Assembly: GCA_026004775.1 (NCBI GenBank)
Contig: BPJU01000006.1
Span: 266,761 to 330,760, forward strand
Reading direction: 5' to 3'
DNA from: Pirellulaceae bacterium
GTDB lineage: Bacteria; Planctomycetota; Planctomycetia; Pirellulales; Pirellulaceae
DNA length: 64,000 nucleotides
Position numbers and translations under genes: made by a program. Positions within the stretch are counted from its first letter, which is position 1; each line of letters opens with the position of its first letter. Shown in pieces: positions 36,227-45,485 of this stretch. Under the pieces are notes generated by a model, which was given only the letters and a program-made list of their open reading frames with translations, had not been told where the DNA came from and searched no databases.

Positions 36227-37327
36227 CTACAGTTGCCTGCCGTCGCATCGGGAACGGGCGAACGAACGTTGCTTTCTGGAGTCGTCCTGAGGCGGCTCGG
36301 GGCGCAGATGGCGCAAGTGCGGGTAGTCGGGCAGCTCGAATCGAGAGGCGATTTCCTGCCATCGAGCACCGCGCTGGCTGATGTGGCGATCGTCGACCGG
36401 GTGGCCGTAGCGGCGGGCGATCGTCAGGTACGGGATTCGTTCGGCGCGTAGTCCCATCAAGCGGGCGGCTGTGGCATCGACCGCCGCAAGTTCCCAACCG
36501 ACCAATACCGCGCCCAGTGGCTTGGCGGTACCCATGATCGGCCCATCGCCCTCCATGCACTGGATGGCATCGACGATCGCCAGTTTCGCCGGTACCGCGG
36601 ACGCAATGTCGAAGACGGTCTGGGGAATTCCCGCGTAGTGCAGCACGTTTTTGGGCCAACCATACCGTATACCGGGTAAGATGCCGTAGAAGTTCTTCAT
36701 CGAGGCGGTCATTCCCACCCAGTGGTGGGTTTTCAATTTGGGCATGCTGACGACCACATCGGCGCCGGCGACCTCTTCCGGCACGTAGAAGCCCGCCAGT
36801 CGAGAGGCTCGGGTACGGTTCTTGAGCCAGACAGTCGCGGCGTAATTCAAGTCTGCGAAGGGGACTCGTTCTTGCCGCACCACGTCACCGATGCCGGAAA
36901 TTTCCAGAGCCATTTCGGTGTCGCGTACGTGGCCAGGTGCCTCACCGATCAAAACTGATGCTCCGGCCGCCCGAAAGTACTCGACGGCTGCGGCTACCAG
37001 CGCCGGGTGTGTGGTGATATGAGGGGCTTCCGGAGAGGGTTCCACCAGGTTGGGCTTCACCAGCACGCGCTTGCCGCGAAATTGAGCCGGGGTCCAGCCC
37101 AGTTCGCGAAGCGCTTCATCGATGGTTCGGGTCAGCCGTCCGTCGTACGACTGGCCAGTCGCCAGGAATACCGAGGCTTTCGGCTTTCGGTTCGCGGCGA
37201 ACCGCCCGGCGACCAGTGCCAAGCCGCCAGCGATCAGTGCAGCCAGCAGCTCGCGGCGGCACACGCCGTGTCGGGCGGTTGGGTGGTGAACCGATCTTTT
37301 CTGGCGGACAATACAACTTCGAGACAT
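36227..37327 (-). CDS. DUF362 protein with twin-arginine-like leader
   Basis: A 366-residue protein. The leader CRRELLAALIAGGLALVAG suggests Tat or Sec export. The body matches DUF362: VLVKPNLVEPSPEAPHITTHPALV, VLIGEAPGHVRDTEMALEISG, VVSMPKLKTHHWVGMTASMKNFYGILPG and VDAIQCMEGDGPIMGT. DUF362 proteins often bind iron-sulfur clusters, but no Cys motif is obvious here. It starts 21 bases after the stop of the prenyltransferase-repeat gene, so they form an operon. Confidence 0.85.
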   Translation of the reverse strand: MSRSCIVRQKRSVHHPTARHGVCRRELLAALIAGGLALVAGRFAANRKPKASVFLATGQSYDGRLTRTIDEALRELGWTPAQFRGKRVLVKPNLVEPSPEAPHITTHPALVAAAVEYFRAAGASVLIGEAPGHVRDTEMALEISGIGDVVRQERVPFADLNYAATVWLKNRTRASRLAGFYVPEEVAGADVVVSMPKLKTHHWVGMTASMKNFYGILPGIRYGWPKNVLHYAGIPQTVFDIASAVPAKLAIVDAIQCMEGDGPIMGTAKPLGAVLVGWELAAVDATAARLMGLRAERIPYLTIARRYGHPVDDRHISQRGARWQEIASRFELPDYPHLRHLRPEPPQDDSRKQRSFARSRCDGRQL

Positions 37328-37348
37328 AACGAGCAGACTCCCAACGGG

Positions 37349-38377
37349 CTAGCGGACGGGCGGTGAGGTCGGTCCCGAGGCTTTTTTAGTCGTGACAGGC
37401 GACGGGACGGCGGTCCGGGATGGTGGAGATGGGGCGTTCGCAGATAAACGCTGCCGTATCACTTGCCAGACGTGGTTTTCGCGTCCTGCCGCAGCCCAAA
37501 GAAGCAAGGCCCAATGGTACGGGCCGCGTGGCGTGTTGCTGCGGCTGGTCACCAACTTCCGCCATTCCCGGCGGCACGTGTCCGCTGGGTCTTGCCGATG
37601 GGCCGCCAAGCCCAACCAACACCAACTGAACGACGCGGCACCAGTACATGTGGTCAGTTGCGTCTCCAAGTAATGGCACGCTCGGCGAACCGCTTCTGAC
37701 CGATTGCCGGCCGCCACCAGGGCGGCTGTGGCCATGCCGCTAGGCTGCACGTGGGGGCGCAATTCGTGGCCGAGCACAACCGTGTTTCCGTAATTCCACC
37801 CCCCGCACGACAGTTGTCGATCCAGCAAAAGTTGCAGCCCTTCTTGGACGCGGGCGGTACCGGCCATTCCGGCCGCTGTCAAAGCCAACACGGTCAAGGC
37901 AGTCGGCTCGACCCACGAATGGGTTCCCGGAACCCAGGACCATCCGGTCAGTCGTGTGTCGTGTTGGATCAACCGTTCATCGGTTGGCGCTGCCAATCCG
38001 CGGAGGCGCATGAGGGCTTGCACTGCCGCGTTCAGAGGCGAAAGCCAGTCGGAACCTGTGGCAGGTTCCAGCTCCGCAGCCATGGCCCAGGCCAGAACCG
38101 CCCAGGCCGTCGTCCAGGGAGCCGCCTCGGCCTCGGAGCTTGCCGGAACTGTGCCATCGGGTCGCTGCATGCTGCGGAGAAAGCGCAGAGGCTTCTGGGC
38201 TGCCTGGAGCTGTCCGTGAGCCAGCAACGCAATCGCTGCCAACGAAGCCGGTTCGGTGGCGCTAGGACCTGCCGGCCGATAGCTCCACGTGCCGCAGCAC
38301 GCTACTTGCTTTAGAAGGTCGGCTAATACTTCCTCATCGGTTCCAGTCAGTTCCGTCGCTCGGTCATCATGGACCAC
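37349..38377 (-). CDS. prenyltransferase/squalene-oxidase repeat protein
   Basis: A 342-residue protein made of alpha-alpha hairpin repeats of about 50 residues, with the usual Gly/Trp-rich turns (SMQRPDGTVPASS, DRQLSCGGWNYGN). It resembles the alpha/alpha toroid of squalene-hopene cyclases, but the D-x-D-D-T acid motif is not seen, so cyclase activity is unlikely. The last 25 residues are low complexity. No signal peptide is visible. It precedes the DUF362 gene in the same operon, a pair seen in other planctomycetes as I recall them. Confidence 0.7.
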   Translation of the reverse strand: MVHDDRATELTGTDEEVLADLLKQVACCGTWSYRPAGPSATEPASLAAIALLAHGQLQAAQKPLRFLRSMQRPDGTVPASSEAEAAPWTTAWAVLAWAMAAELEPATGSDWLSPLNAAVQALMRLRGLAAPTDERLIQHDTRLTGWSWVPGTHSWVEPTALTVLALTAAGMAGTARVQEGLQLLLDRQLSCGGWNYGNTVVLGHELRPHVQPSGMATAALVAAGNRSEAVRRACHYLETQLTTCTGAASFSWCWLGLAAHRQDPADTCRREWRKLVTSRSNTPRGPYHWALLLWAAAGRENHVWQVIRQRLSANAPSPPSRTAVPSPVTTKKASGPTSPPVR

Positions 38378-38526
38378 GGCTCAGCCCCGTGTTTCGCGGA
38401 TGCTCCTTACCTCTGCCAGCCCTATTTTTCTTAATAGTAGACTACGCCGCCGCGACTGACGTGGCACGGATGATTATCGGAAGGCCATGAGGAAGCAGGC
38501 GTGGTAGGGAAAATTTTTGTTCTTAT

Positions 38527-38554
38527 TTGACAACCGAACGGCGTGTACTAGGGT
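38527..38554 (+). promoter_or_regulatory. candidate promoter for the riboswitch-pilin transcript
   Basis: A perfect TTGACA (38527-38532), then a 16-base spacer and a weak TAGGGT. It lies about 135 bases upstream of the riboswitch. Confidence 0.35.
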
Positions 38555-38687
38555 TGTGGTAGAAACAGGCGGTGTGTGGGGCAGCCGTAACCGCCGGCGA
38601 TGAGGTCGCTGCCAGGGAAAACGTGTCGGCCACGTCGCTTGTATATGAAGATCCCAATAATCGCCACCTGTGAACACTTGCTGTCTT

Positions 38688-38782
38688 TCACCCTCGACAA
38701 GGGCAAACCGCATGTGAGTGCGGGGCGCAAAGCCGCGGGCCTTGTAGCTGGCGCCAAGGCGGCCGGGTTGCCGAATGGGTGA
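38688..38782 (+). ncRNA. cyclic-di-GMP-I (GEMM-I) riboswitch
   Basis: P1 is TCACCC (38688-38693) with GGGTGA (38777-38782). Inside, AGGGCAAACC (38700-38709, tetraloop arm), GGGGCGCAAAGCC (conserved core), GGGCC...GGCC (P3) and GGGTTGCCGAATGG (receptor for the tetraloop) follow the GEMM-I consensus in order and spacing. It lies 210 bases before the first Flp pilin gene. A GC-rich stem-loop (GGCTGC-TCG / CGAGGCAGCC at about 38787-38815) follows and may be the expression switch. It should sense c-di-GMP and control the pilus transcript. Confidence 0.88.
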
Positions 38783-38992
38783 TCGGCGGCTGCTCGAACG
38801 GGCAGTATCACGAGGCAGCCGTCCGCATTGACGAGGGGAAGGACGGTGTGACGTGTAGAGTGGTGGGTCGTGCAGGCAGCGGACTGGTATCCGCAACCAC
38901 CATTCGCAACCAAGGAGATTGCGGGTTCAGGACGATGAGGTGATAGCCGGTTGGTTCCGGCTGGTTGAGTTGACAGCTTTGGGAGTAACACC

Positions 38993-39187
38993 ATGAAGAA
39001 CCTCGTCAAGAAAGTACAGCGTTTCTTCGTCTCTGAAGATGGTCCAACCGCGGTCGAGTATGCCGTGATGTTGGCACTGATCGTGATTGTCTGCCTGGGT
39101 GCGATCCGGGCGATCGGTACCAACGCCAATACAGCCTTTAACAACGTAGCCACCCAGATCGGCTCGACGGGCGGTAGCGGTAGCTAA
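38993..39187 (+). CDS. flp: Flp-type pilin 1 (Tad pilus)
   Basis: A 64-residue Flp pilin. A short basic leader (KNLVKKVQRFFVSEDG) is cleaved before the hydrophobic stretch. GPTAVEYAVMLALIVIVCLG has the Glu at +5 and the Tyr that define the Flp motif. Its leader contains the c-di-GMP riboswitch, and a strong terminator follows, so this is the major, high-level pilin. The ATG follows GGGAG. Confidence 0.93.
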   Translation: MKNLVKKVQRFFVSEDGPTAVEYAVMLALIVIVCLGAIRAIGTNANTAFNNVATQIGSTGGSGS

Positions 39188-39218
39188 TCCAGCGAACCGG
39201 ACTACAGAGCGAGCCAGG

Positions 39219-39254
39219 CCCCGCAGTGTGCCAGCCACTGCGGGGTTGTTTTTT
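39219..39254 (+). terminator. rho-independent terminator after flp1
   Basis: A 10-bp perfect stem CCCCGCAGTG / CACTGCGGGG, a 7-nt loop and TTGTTTTTT. Read-through would feed the rest of the tad locus at a lower level. Confidence 0.9.
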
Positions 39255-39467
39255 GGGGTGTTGAACCCCACTTGTCGTTACGAGGTGAAACGGATGTGGT
39301 TGCCGAACCAGGACAACGTGGAAACCTGGCGGATGAGCATAACCTATGATTTCCTGTGGCGGTGATTACCGCCGGTGACGGGAATCCACCACACACGACG
39401 GTGCCGATCAGACGCAGCACGGCGGTAGCTTGTGCGTGTCATCGCTGCCGAGCCGGAGGACTGGGAA

Positions 39468-39659
39468 ATGGGCTCCTTGATGCAGCCACTCTTGTCGTTC
39501 CTGAAAAACGAAGACGGCCCCACGGCCGTTGAATATGCGCTGATCCTCAGTGCCATCCTGGCGGCGTGTCTACTGGCCGTCCAGACGGTGGGACGGGTTA
39601 CACAAAGTAGTTTTGAGTATTCCAAACAGCAGATTGTTTCGTTCATGCAGTCCGAGTAG
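39468..39659 (+). CDS. Flp-type pilin 2 (minor pilin)
   Basis: A 63-residue Flp pilin with the processing motif NEDGPTAVEYALILSAILAACLLAV, parallel to flp1 but diverged elsewhere. GGAGG lies well before the ATG at 39468. It lies after the flp1 terminator and so is probably expressed at a lower level or from another promoter. Confidence 0.87.
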   Translation: MGSLMQPLLSFLKNEDGPTAVEYALILSAILAACLLAVQTVGRVTQSSFEYSKQQIVSFMQSE

Positions 39660-39829
39660 TAGCAATTTTGAAAACACTAACAGATTCGCCTCTCCAATAT
39701 CAGCAGCATACGCGAGAATATCCCATACTTGTTATAGAAGAGTTCGGATAGCGGTAATTGGGCCCGCCTTGCCATGGGGCCGGAAGCCGGCTTTACCGGG
39801 AACTGCACGATGCCGATTATGTTTTTTCC

Positions 39830-39873
39830 CATAGAAAGCTGTGTCCATGTGTGGGACGTGTTTCTATGTTTTT
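39830..39873 (+). terminator. possible terminator after flp2
   Basis: CATAGAAA / TTTCTATG with an inner GTCC/GGAC pairing, then TTTTTA. The stem is AT-rich and interrupted, so termination strength is uncertain. The rest of 39660-39983 holds no gene. Confidence 0.45.
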
Positions 39874-39983
39874 ATGCCGTTTGCGTCTCATGTGTGGGCT
39901 GGATCTGGGCGGTACATCTGGTCGGATAAATGGGCAGGACCTAGACCGCGTGCCACTGGGAACTTCAAGGAGCGACGAAGACC

Positions 39984-40586
39984 ATGGGAGTCTGGGACGA
40001 ATTGATCGAGGGGATTGCTGCTCACTGGCCCACCTGGCTGGTGACGGTCACGATGGTGGTTGCGGCTGTGATCGACGGCCGGCAGTTGAAGGTTCCCAAT
40101 TGGCTGACTTTTTCCATGATCATCAGCGGCCTTGTCTATAGCAGCTCGGTCTACGGATGGACCGGTCTTGGGGCCAGCCTGTGCGGGGCGGCGGTCGGCC
40201 TGCTGCTGTTATTGCCCGCATACGCCATTGGCGGGATGGGCGCAGGTGATGTGAAACTGTTGGGCGGAGCCGGTTCCTGGATGTATGTCTGCCTGGAAAG
40301 CGCGGGCGTACCGGTGGGAACGGCCACGGCTATGTTTCATGCATTTGCCGTATCGGCCATTGTCGGCGCCGTGCTGGCTATCGGGATGGTGATCGCGCGC
40401 CGTGCGGTCGGAAAACATTGGAGACAGCTCCGGCACATCGTGCGGGAGATTCTTACGGTCGGTAATCCGTCGCGATTGGCTGAACTGGCTAAAGAGCGCA
40501 AGCCGCGCATGCTGTTGCTACCTTACGGTATCCCATTGGCGATCGGCACGATCGGCTATTTCGCCTGGATGGGAATGCTGCTTTGA
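39984..40586 (+). CDS. cpaA: A24 prepilin peptidase (TadV/CpaA type)
   Basis: A 200-residue integral membrane protease that cleaves Flp prepilins. It has about five membrane segments. The two catalytic Asp lie in VIDGRQLKVPNW (about 31) and the GxGD motif GMGAGDVKLLGG. Length and lack of the N-methylation domain fit the CpaA/TadV type. AAGGAG precedes the ATG. Confidence 0.92.
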   Translation: MGVWDELIEGIAAHWPTWLVTVTMVVAAVIDGRQLKVPNWLTFSMIISGLVYSSSVYGWTGLGASLCGAAVGLLLLLPAYAIGGMGAGDVKLLGGAGSWMYVCLESAGVPVGTATAMFHAFAVSAIVGAVLAIGMVIARRAVGKHWRQLRHIVREILTVGNPSRLAELAKERKPRMLLLPYGIPLAIGTIGYFAWMGMLL

Positions 40587-40603
40587 AGCCGGAGGGTGGA
40601 AAG

Positions 40604-41110
40604 ATGGGAAATACAATCGGGACCATTCGGATGGCGCAAACGTGGCAGTCGGTGAGGGCTGTGTGGCATAGGGTTACTCGGATGGACCGGGCTACCGCCG
40701 GGCGACGAAAAAAGCGACTGGGTGCATCGGCTGTCGAGTTTGCCGTCGTGGCGCCGGTTTTTTTCGTGCTGGTGTTCGGCATGATCGAGTACGGCCGTCT
40801 GGTGATGGTGCAGCAGATCCTTACCAACGCGGCGCGTGAGGGGGCTCGGCGGGCGATTCTCCAGGATGCAACGAAGTCGGCGGTGATCAACACGGTAAAA
40901 ACCTACCTGACCAACTGCTCGATCAACGGCAACAACCCCAACCTGGTAATTACCGTTTCGCCGGCGCCGGAACAGGCACAGCCGTCGGACGAAACGATCA
41001 GCGTATCAATCAGCGTGCCGTACAAAGACGTCAGTTGGTTGCCGTCGCCGTTTTTCCTGGGAAAGACGACGATGAATGCCAAGAGCGTCATGCGGCGCGA
41101 GACCTATTAG
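40604..41110 (+). CDS. tadE: TadE-like pseudopilin
   Basis: A 168-residue protein. The TadE motif GASAVEFAVVAPVFFVLVFGMIEYGR (about 41-66) gives the processing site and hydrophobic anchor, followed by a soluble C-terminal part with a typical LTNAAREGARRAI. GGAGGG precedes the ATG at 40604; an upstream TTG at 40583 is less likely. Minor pilin of the Tad pilus. Confidence 0.88.
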   Translation: MGNTIGTIRMAQTWQSVRAVWHRVTRMDRATAGRRKKRLGASAVEFAVVAPVFFVLVFGMIEYGRLVMVQQILTNAAREGARRAILQDATKSAVINTVKTYLTNCSINGNNPNLVITVSPAPEQAQPSDETISVSISVPYKDVSWLPSPFFLGKTTMNAKSVMRRETY

Positions 41111-41193
41111 AGCTGGGCAACAGGTTCGGTCACCGCCGTCGCGTACTCCAGGTGCTGGTGAAGGACGATTGACGAAGAAAAAGGCAGCGAGCC

Positions 41194-42348
41194 ATGCAAG
41201 TCAAGACACTGGTGCTGGTCTTTATCGCCATGATCTGTGGCCTGGTGGCCACCATGGGAATCAGCCAGGTTATGCAACAGCAGGCAAGCAATCGTCCGGT
41301 GGAGACGGTCAAGGTCTTCGTGGCGGCCACCGATATCGACATCGGCTCTCCGCTGAACGCCCAGAACGTAAAGCTGGAAGAATGGCCCAAAGATCGCGTG
41401 CCGGACGGTGCTGTAACGAAACTGGAGGACCTGGAAGGAAGGTTCGCACGGCAACGGCTCTATCCGGGCGAGCCGATTCTGTTTGCCAAGTTGATGGACT
41501 CCAATTCGGACACCGCCATGACGATTCCTGAGGGGTATCGGGCATGCAGTATCAAAGTGTCCGGGGAGATTGCGGTTGGTAATCTGGTGAAACCGGGGGA
41601 CCGTGTGGACGTGATTGTTTTCTTGCACAAGAGCCAGGACATCCCGATCACATCGGCACGTACGATCCTGCGCGACGTTCGGGTGTGGGCGGTCAACGAA
41701 AAGACGGAGCGGTCGGTCGACGACATGGGGAAGGTGACCGTAGCGCAGACGGTTTCGCTCCTGGTGACACCCAAGCAAGTCGAGTTGTTGACATTAGCGG
41801 CGCAACTGGGGGAATTGCGCCTCAGCCTGCGGCGGCCCAACGACAGCAAAGATCCGGACGACTCGGGGATGACTGTTGAAGATTTACTGCGCGCCGCAGA
41901 CCTGGATGCTTCACGTACCGCCGCGGCCCTTACCCCAGCCTCACCAGTCACTACCGCACCGGCTGCTGCGGCCGCCGGGTCGCTGCAAGGGTTGATGCAA
42001 CTCTTTACGCAGATGCAGTCGGGCAAGAAGCCGCCCGAATCGACCGAAGCCGCGGCGCCACCGAGTGAGCCGGCAGTGCCACGGGTGCAATTTTCGATGC
42101 TGGTACATTCGCCGCTGGGCCTTACCCGTTACGACTGGCTGGACGAAAAGCAGCTACCCAATGCCGTACCCCTGCTGGGCCAGAATTCGCCGGCCAGTGT
42201 CCCGGCCGGTGTAGTGCCCGGAGTAACTTCCGGGGGGCCAGTCCCGGCTGCTTCTGGTGTTCCCGTCAGCACCTCCGTCCCACCCGCGGCCGTAGGACCC
42301 GATGCGCCTTTGGACGACGGATTGGGTACGAAGATCAACGTTCCTTAA
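41194..42348 (+). CDS. cpaB: CpaB/RcpC pilus assembly protein
   Basis: A 384-residue protein with an N-terminal anchor (LVLVFIAMICGLVATMGIS), then a SAF domain (VFVAATDIDIGSPLNAQNVKLEEWP, LYPGEPILFAKLM) and the CpaB core (SIKVSGEIAVGNLVKPGDRVDVIVF). The C-terminal 120 residues are Ala/Pro/Ser-rich and probably disordered. It lies beside the secretin, which it assists in Tad pilus secretion. Confidence 0.9.
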   Translation: MQVKTLVLVFIAMICGLVATMGISQVMQQQASNRPVETVKVFVAATDIDIGSPLNAQNVKLEEWPKDRVPDGAVTKLEDLEGRFARQRLYPGEPILFAKLMDSNSDTAMTIPEGYRACSIKVSGEIAVGNLVKPGDRVDVIVFLHKSQDIPITSARTILRDVRVWAVNEKTERSVDDMGKVTVAQTVSLLVTPKQVELLTLAAQLGELRLSLRRPNDSKDPDDSGMTVEDLLRAADLDASRTAAALTPASPVTTAPAAAAAGSLQGLMQLFTQMQSGKKPPESTEAAAPPSEPAVPRVQFSMLVHSPLGLTRYDWLDEKQLPNAVPLLGQNSPASVPAGVVPGVTSGGPVPAASGVPVSTSVPPAAVGPDAPLDDGLGTKINVP

Positions 42349-42438
42349 CGAAATTGCCGATTCTGACAAGTATGGGGGCAGCCACCGACTGGGGATTCGC
42401 CTTTCTGCAGGGAAGCCTGCTTGGGTAAGGAAGCCATC

Positions 42439-43995
42439 ATGGTTCAGTTTGACTTCACAGGCATTGGCCGGACCGTGGCCCTGGCACTGCTGGTGTGTCT
42501 GGCCGGGCCCACTGTTCTTGCCCAAACCTCGGCGGCCACTTCGTCGGGGCCAAGCCGGTGGTTGAGTCCCGAACCGAAGTTCCGCGTGGTCGACAGGTCC
42601 GAGCGGCTGGAGATGGTTGTGAATACCAGCCGCATTTTGGAGATGGGGTTTAAAGTTCCCCGCATGCTGGTCAACAATACCGATATTATCTCGGCCACGC
42701 CTTTGTCGCCCAACGAAGTACAAATCTCCGCTCTCAAACCCGGTTTTACGCACCTCAACTTATGGGATGAGCAGAACCAGGTGCATACGGTGGATGTGTT
42801 GGTCGTAGGGGACGCGCGCGAGTTGGCCGCGCTGCTGGAGGCCCAGTTCCCCGACGCGTCCCTGAAGGTAACGCCACTGGCCAATAACGTAGTAATTTCT
42901 GGCTATGCACCTTCGGCTGAGATGGTCCAGCGGATCATCCGCATCGCCCAGGACTACTATCCGGACGTGATCAATAACATCACGGTGGGCGGGGCGCAAC
43001 AGGTGATGTTGAAAGTGAAAGTCTATGAGGTTTCCCGCACCAAGCTGCGCAAACTGGGCTTCGATTGGGTCAATTTCAATGGTAACGACGCCATTGTGCA
43101 AAATGCGTCGGGGCTGGTGTCAGGCTTTTCGCTGCTCGACGGTTCCTTCGCGACCACCGGGTCCACCGTCGCGTTTAGTATTTTGGACGGTGCCGAATCG
43201 TTTTTCGGGTTTATGGAGGCCTTGCGCCAGTACAATCTGGTGAAGGTATTAGCCGAGCCGAATCTGGTGGCTGTCAGTGGCCGTCCGGCCCAATTCAACG
43301 TGGGCGGTGAATTCCCGATACTGATACCGCAAAGCTTGGGAACGGTAACGATAGATTTTCGCCAATTCGGTACGCGAGTCGACTTTGTACCGATCGTCCT
43401 GGGTAACGGCTTTTTGCGGCTGGAAGTGCGTCCGGAAGTGAGCGAGATCGACCCGACTCGGTCTGTCAATATCGGCAGCATCAGCGTGCCCGGTCTGCGC
43501 ACCCGTTCGGTCGACACAGCCGTCGAGATGCGTGCCGGCCAGACACTGGCGATCGCCGGGCTGATCCAAACCCGCGTGGAAGCCCAAAACCGAGGCCTCC
43601 CCTGGCTTTCCGACATGCCGTGGGTAGGGGCGATCTTTCGCCGAGTCGAGGAGACCCAGAATGAGATCGAGCTGTTGGTGCTGGTGACCCCGGAATTCGT
43701 CGATGCGGTCGACCCGGAACAGGTACCGGCTGTCTTCCCTGGCCAGTTAACCATGTCGCCAACGGACTGTGAGCTGTACGCGAAGGGGCTTTTGGAAGTG
43801 CCCCGCTGCATCGATTACGCGGGTCAAGAAACGTGGCTGGGTGCGGAGCCGGTTCCGGCCTCAGACGAATCACCAACCCAGGATCAGCCCGATGCCAAGA
43901 CCAGTCGGCGCCGCAATCCGGCACCGCGCAATTTCACGGTCGTCACGGACGAACCGGTTTTGATAGGCCCTGCCGGATACCAAAACGGTAAATAA
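42439..43995 (+). CDS. cpaC: Tad pilus secretin (CpaC/RcpA)
   Basis: A 518-residue outer-membrane secretin. The signal peptide (VALALLVCLAGPTVLAQ) is followed by the pilus-assembly N domain (RILEMGFKVPRMLVNNTDII), a BON-like domain (VKVTPLANNVVISGYAPSA-like) and the secretin core with NEIELLVLVTPEFVDAV and the signature QNRGLPWLSDMPWVGAIFRR. The tail after residue 440 is proline-rich. TAAGGAAG precedes the ATG. It forms the pilus channel. Confidence 0.93.
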   Translation: MVQFDFTGIGRTVALALLVCLAGPTVLAQTSAATSSGPSRWLSPEPKFRVVDRSERLEMVVNTSRILEMGFKVPRMLVNNTDIISATPLSPNEVQISALKPGFTHLNLWDEQNQVHTVDVLVVGDARELAALLEAQFPDASLKVTPLANNVVISGYAPSAEMVQRIIRIAQDYYPDVINNITVGGAQQVMLKVKVYEVSRTKLRKLGFDWVNFNGNDAIVQNASGLVSGFSLLDGSFATTGSTVAFSILDGAESFFGFMEALRQYNLVKVLAEPNLVAVSGRPAQFNVGGEFPILIPQSLGTVTIDFRQFGTRVDFVPIVLGNGFLRLEVRPEVSEIDPTRSVNIGSISVPGLRTRSVDTAVEMRAGQTLAIAGLIQTRVEAQNRGLPWLSDMPWVGAIFRRVEETQNEIELLVLVTPEFVDAVDPEQVPAVFPGQLTMSPTDCELYAKGLLEVPRCIDYAGQETWLGAEPVPASDESPTQDQPDAKTSRRRNPAPRNFTVVTDEPVLIGPAGYQNGK

Positions 43996-44133
43996 CTCGC
44001 TTTTCCACCCTAACCCTTTCCGTAATCTAAACTTTATCGCAGGCGCATTGCAGGCACTGTCCTGTTGCGCGCCGTCCGCTGCCATGTGGATTGTGGGAAA
44101 ACTTACCGAGTCTACAACGTTTGTGACACTGCT

Positions 44134-45336
44134 ATGAGTAACGTGTTGCGAGTAGCGATCGTCGATCCCCAGGATGCATCCCGTGAGGCGGTGAAAGGAC
44201 TTCTGTTGGGGATGGACATGGTCTGGTTGGAGGCGGAATGTTCTCGATATGAGTTTTTTGCCGACGTGGTGGATCAAACGCATCCGGACGTTGGTGTCGT
44301 CCATTTGGATTCCGACCCGGCCAAAGCCCTGGAATTGATCCAGCGGGTAAGCGAAGCGGCGCCGGATTGCCAGGTGGTGGCTATCAGCAGTACCACCGAC
44401 GGGCAACTGATCCTGAAAGTGATGCGGGCAGGCGCTCGGGAATTCCTCACGTACCCGGTCAGCGCCGAAGACATGGCTCGGGCCCTGGAGAGGCTGGGAG
44501 GTCAGAGACTGGGCGGTGAAGGCCGAAGCCGGGGGAGCATGGCGATTGCTGTGGTGGGGGCGACGGGCGGAGTCGGCACCACGAGTTTGGCGGTCAACCT
44601 GGGCTGTGCTTTGGCCGCCGACCCCCGCAACAGTGCCGCCCTGGTCGACCTGGATCTGGCCTTGGGAGATGCGGATGTTTACCTGGACGCGATTCCCGAG
44701 TACACGCTGGCCGACGTCGCACAGAACATCTCGCGGCTGGACTTCACCCTGCTGAAGCGCTCGCTTACCAAACACAGCTCAGGACTGTTCCTGCTGCCAA
44801 GACCGGTCCACCTGCACGACATACGGCACATTGACCCGGACTGCCTGCACCGCGTAATCGGCTTGCTCAAAGCCACGTTTTCACACCTGATCCTGGATCT
44901 TTCCAAGTCGTTCAGCGAGATCGACATGATGGCGATGGAGGCGGCCAAACATGTGTTGCTGGTCACCCAGTTGGATCTGGGATGTTTGCGCAATGTGGTG
45001 CGGCTGTTGGCGTCGTTCGAAAGACACGACGGACTCAAGGAAAAAGTGCGGGTGGTGGTCAATCGAGTGGGATTGAACCAAAGTCAGATCAGTCTGAAAA
45101 AAGCGGAAGAGACACTCGGCTGTTCCATTTATTGGCAGATACCGAACGACTATCGAACCATGAGCGAGGTACGGAACCATGGCGTTCCGCTTATCAGTCA
45201 TGCTCCGAAAGCGGCCTTGACTCAAGCGATCGTGTCGCTGGCGCGTGACCTGGCGGGACAGCAGGCAGTGCCGGAGGCCGAGACTGCTCAGCGGCGCGGG
45301 TGGTTGCGCTTCTTGAGTCGGGCGCCGGGCGCGTGA
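44134..45336 (+). CDS. cpaE: TadZ/CpaE-type ATPase with receiver-like N-terminus
   Basis: A 400-residue protein. The N-terminal 120 residues form a receiver-like domain (VLRVAIVDPQDASREAVKGLL, VMRAGAREFLTYPV) lacking a clear phosphorylation site. The rest is a ParA/MinD-type ATPase with deviant Walker A GATGGVGTTS, VDLDLALGDADVYLD and VVVNRVGLNQSQ. It positions the Tad machine at the pole. No ribosome site is clear. Confidence 0.9.
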   Translation: MSNVLRVAIVDPQDASREAVKGLLLGMDMVWLEAECSRYEFFADVVDQTHPDVGVVHLDSDPAKALELIQRVSEAAPDCQVVAISSTTDGQLILKVMRAGAREFLTYPVSAEDMARALERLGGQRLGGEGRSRGSMAIAVVGATGGVGTTSLAVNLGCALAADPRNSAALVDLDLALGDADVYLDAIPEYTLADVAQNISRLDFTLLKRSLTKHSSGLFLLPRPVHLHDIRHIDPDCLHRVIGLLKATFSHLILDLSKSFSEIDMMAMEAAKHVLLVTQLDLGCLRNVVRLLASFERHDGLKEKVRVVVNRVGLNQSQISLKKAEETLGCSIYWQIPNDYRTMSEVRNHGVPLISHAPKAALTQAIVSLARDLAGQQAVPEAETAQRRGWLRFLSRAPGA

Positions 45337-45485
45337 CAGGGTTTTGCAGTCATACCGACAGGGTGAACTGACCGAGATCGGTGCCCCTGCGTGCCATTGG
45401 TAAGCTATGTTTTTTTCGGAACCCCATGGCGCGGCCGGACTGGGCGGTACTGCGTTACAGGGGAAACGTCACGAGGGACGTTACG

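Noticed and set aside
39660..39983. A second GEMM riboswitch upstream of the prepilin peptidase
   Set aside because: No GGGCAAACC or CGCAAAGCC core is found.
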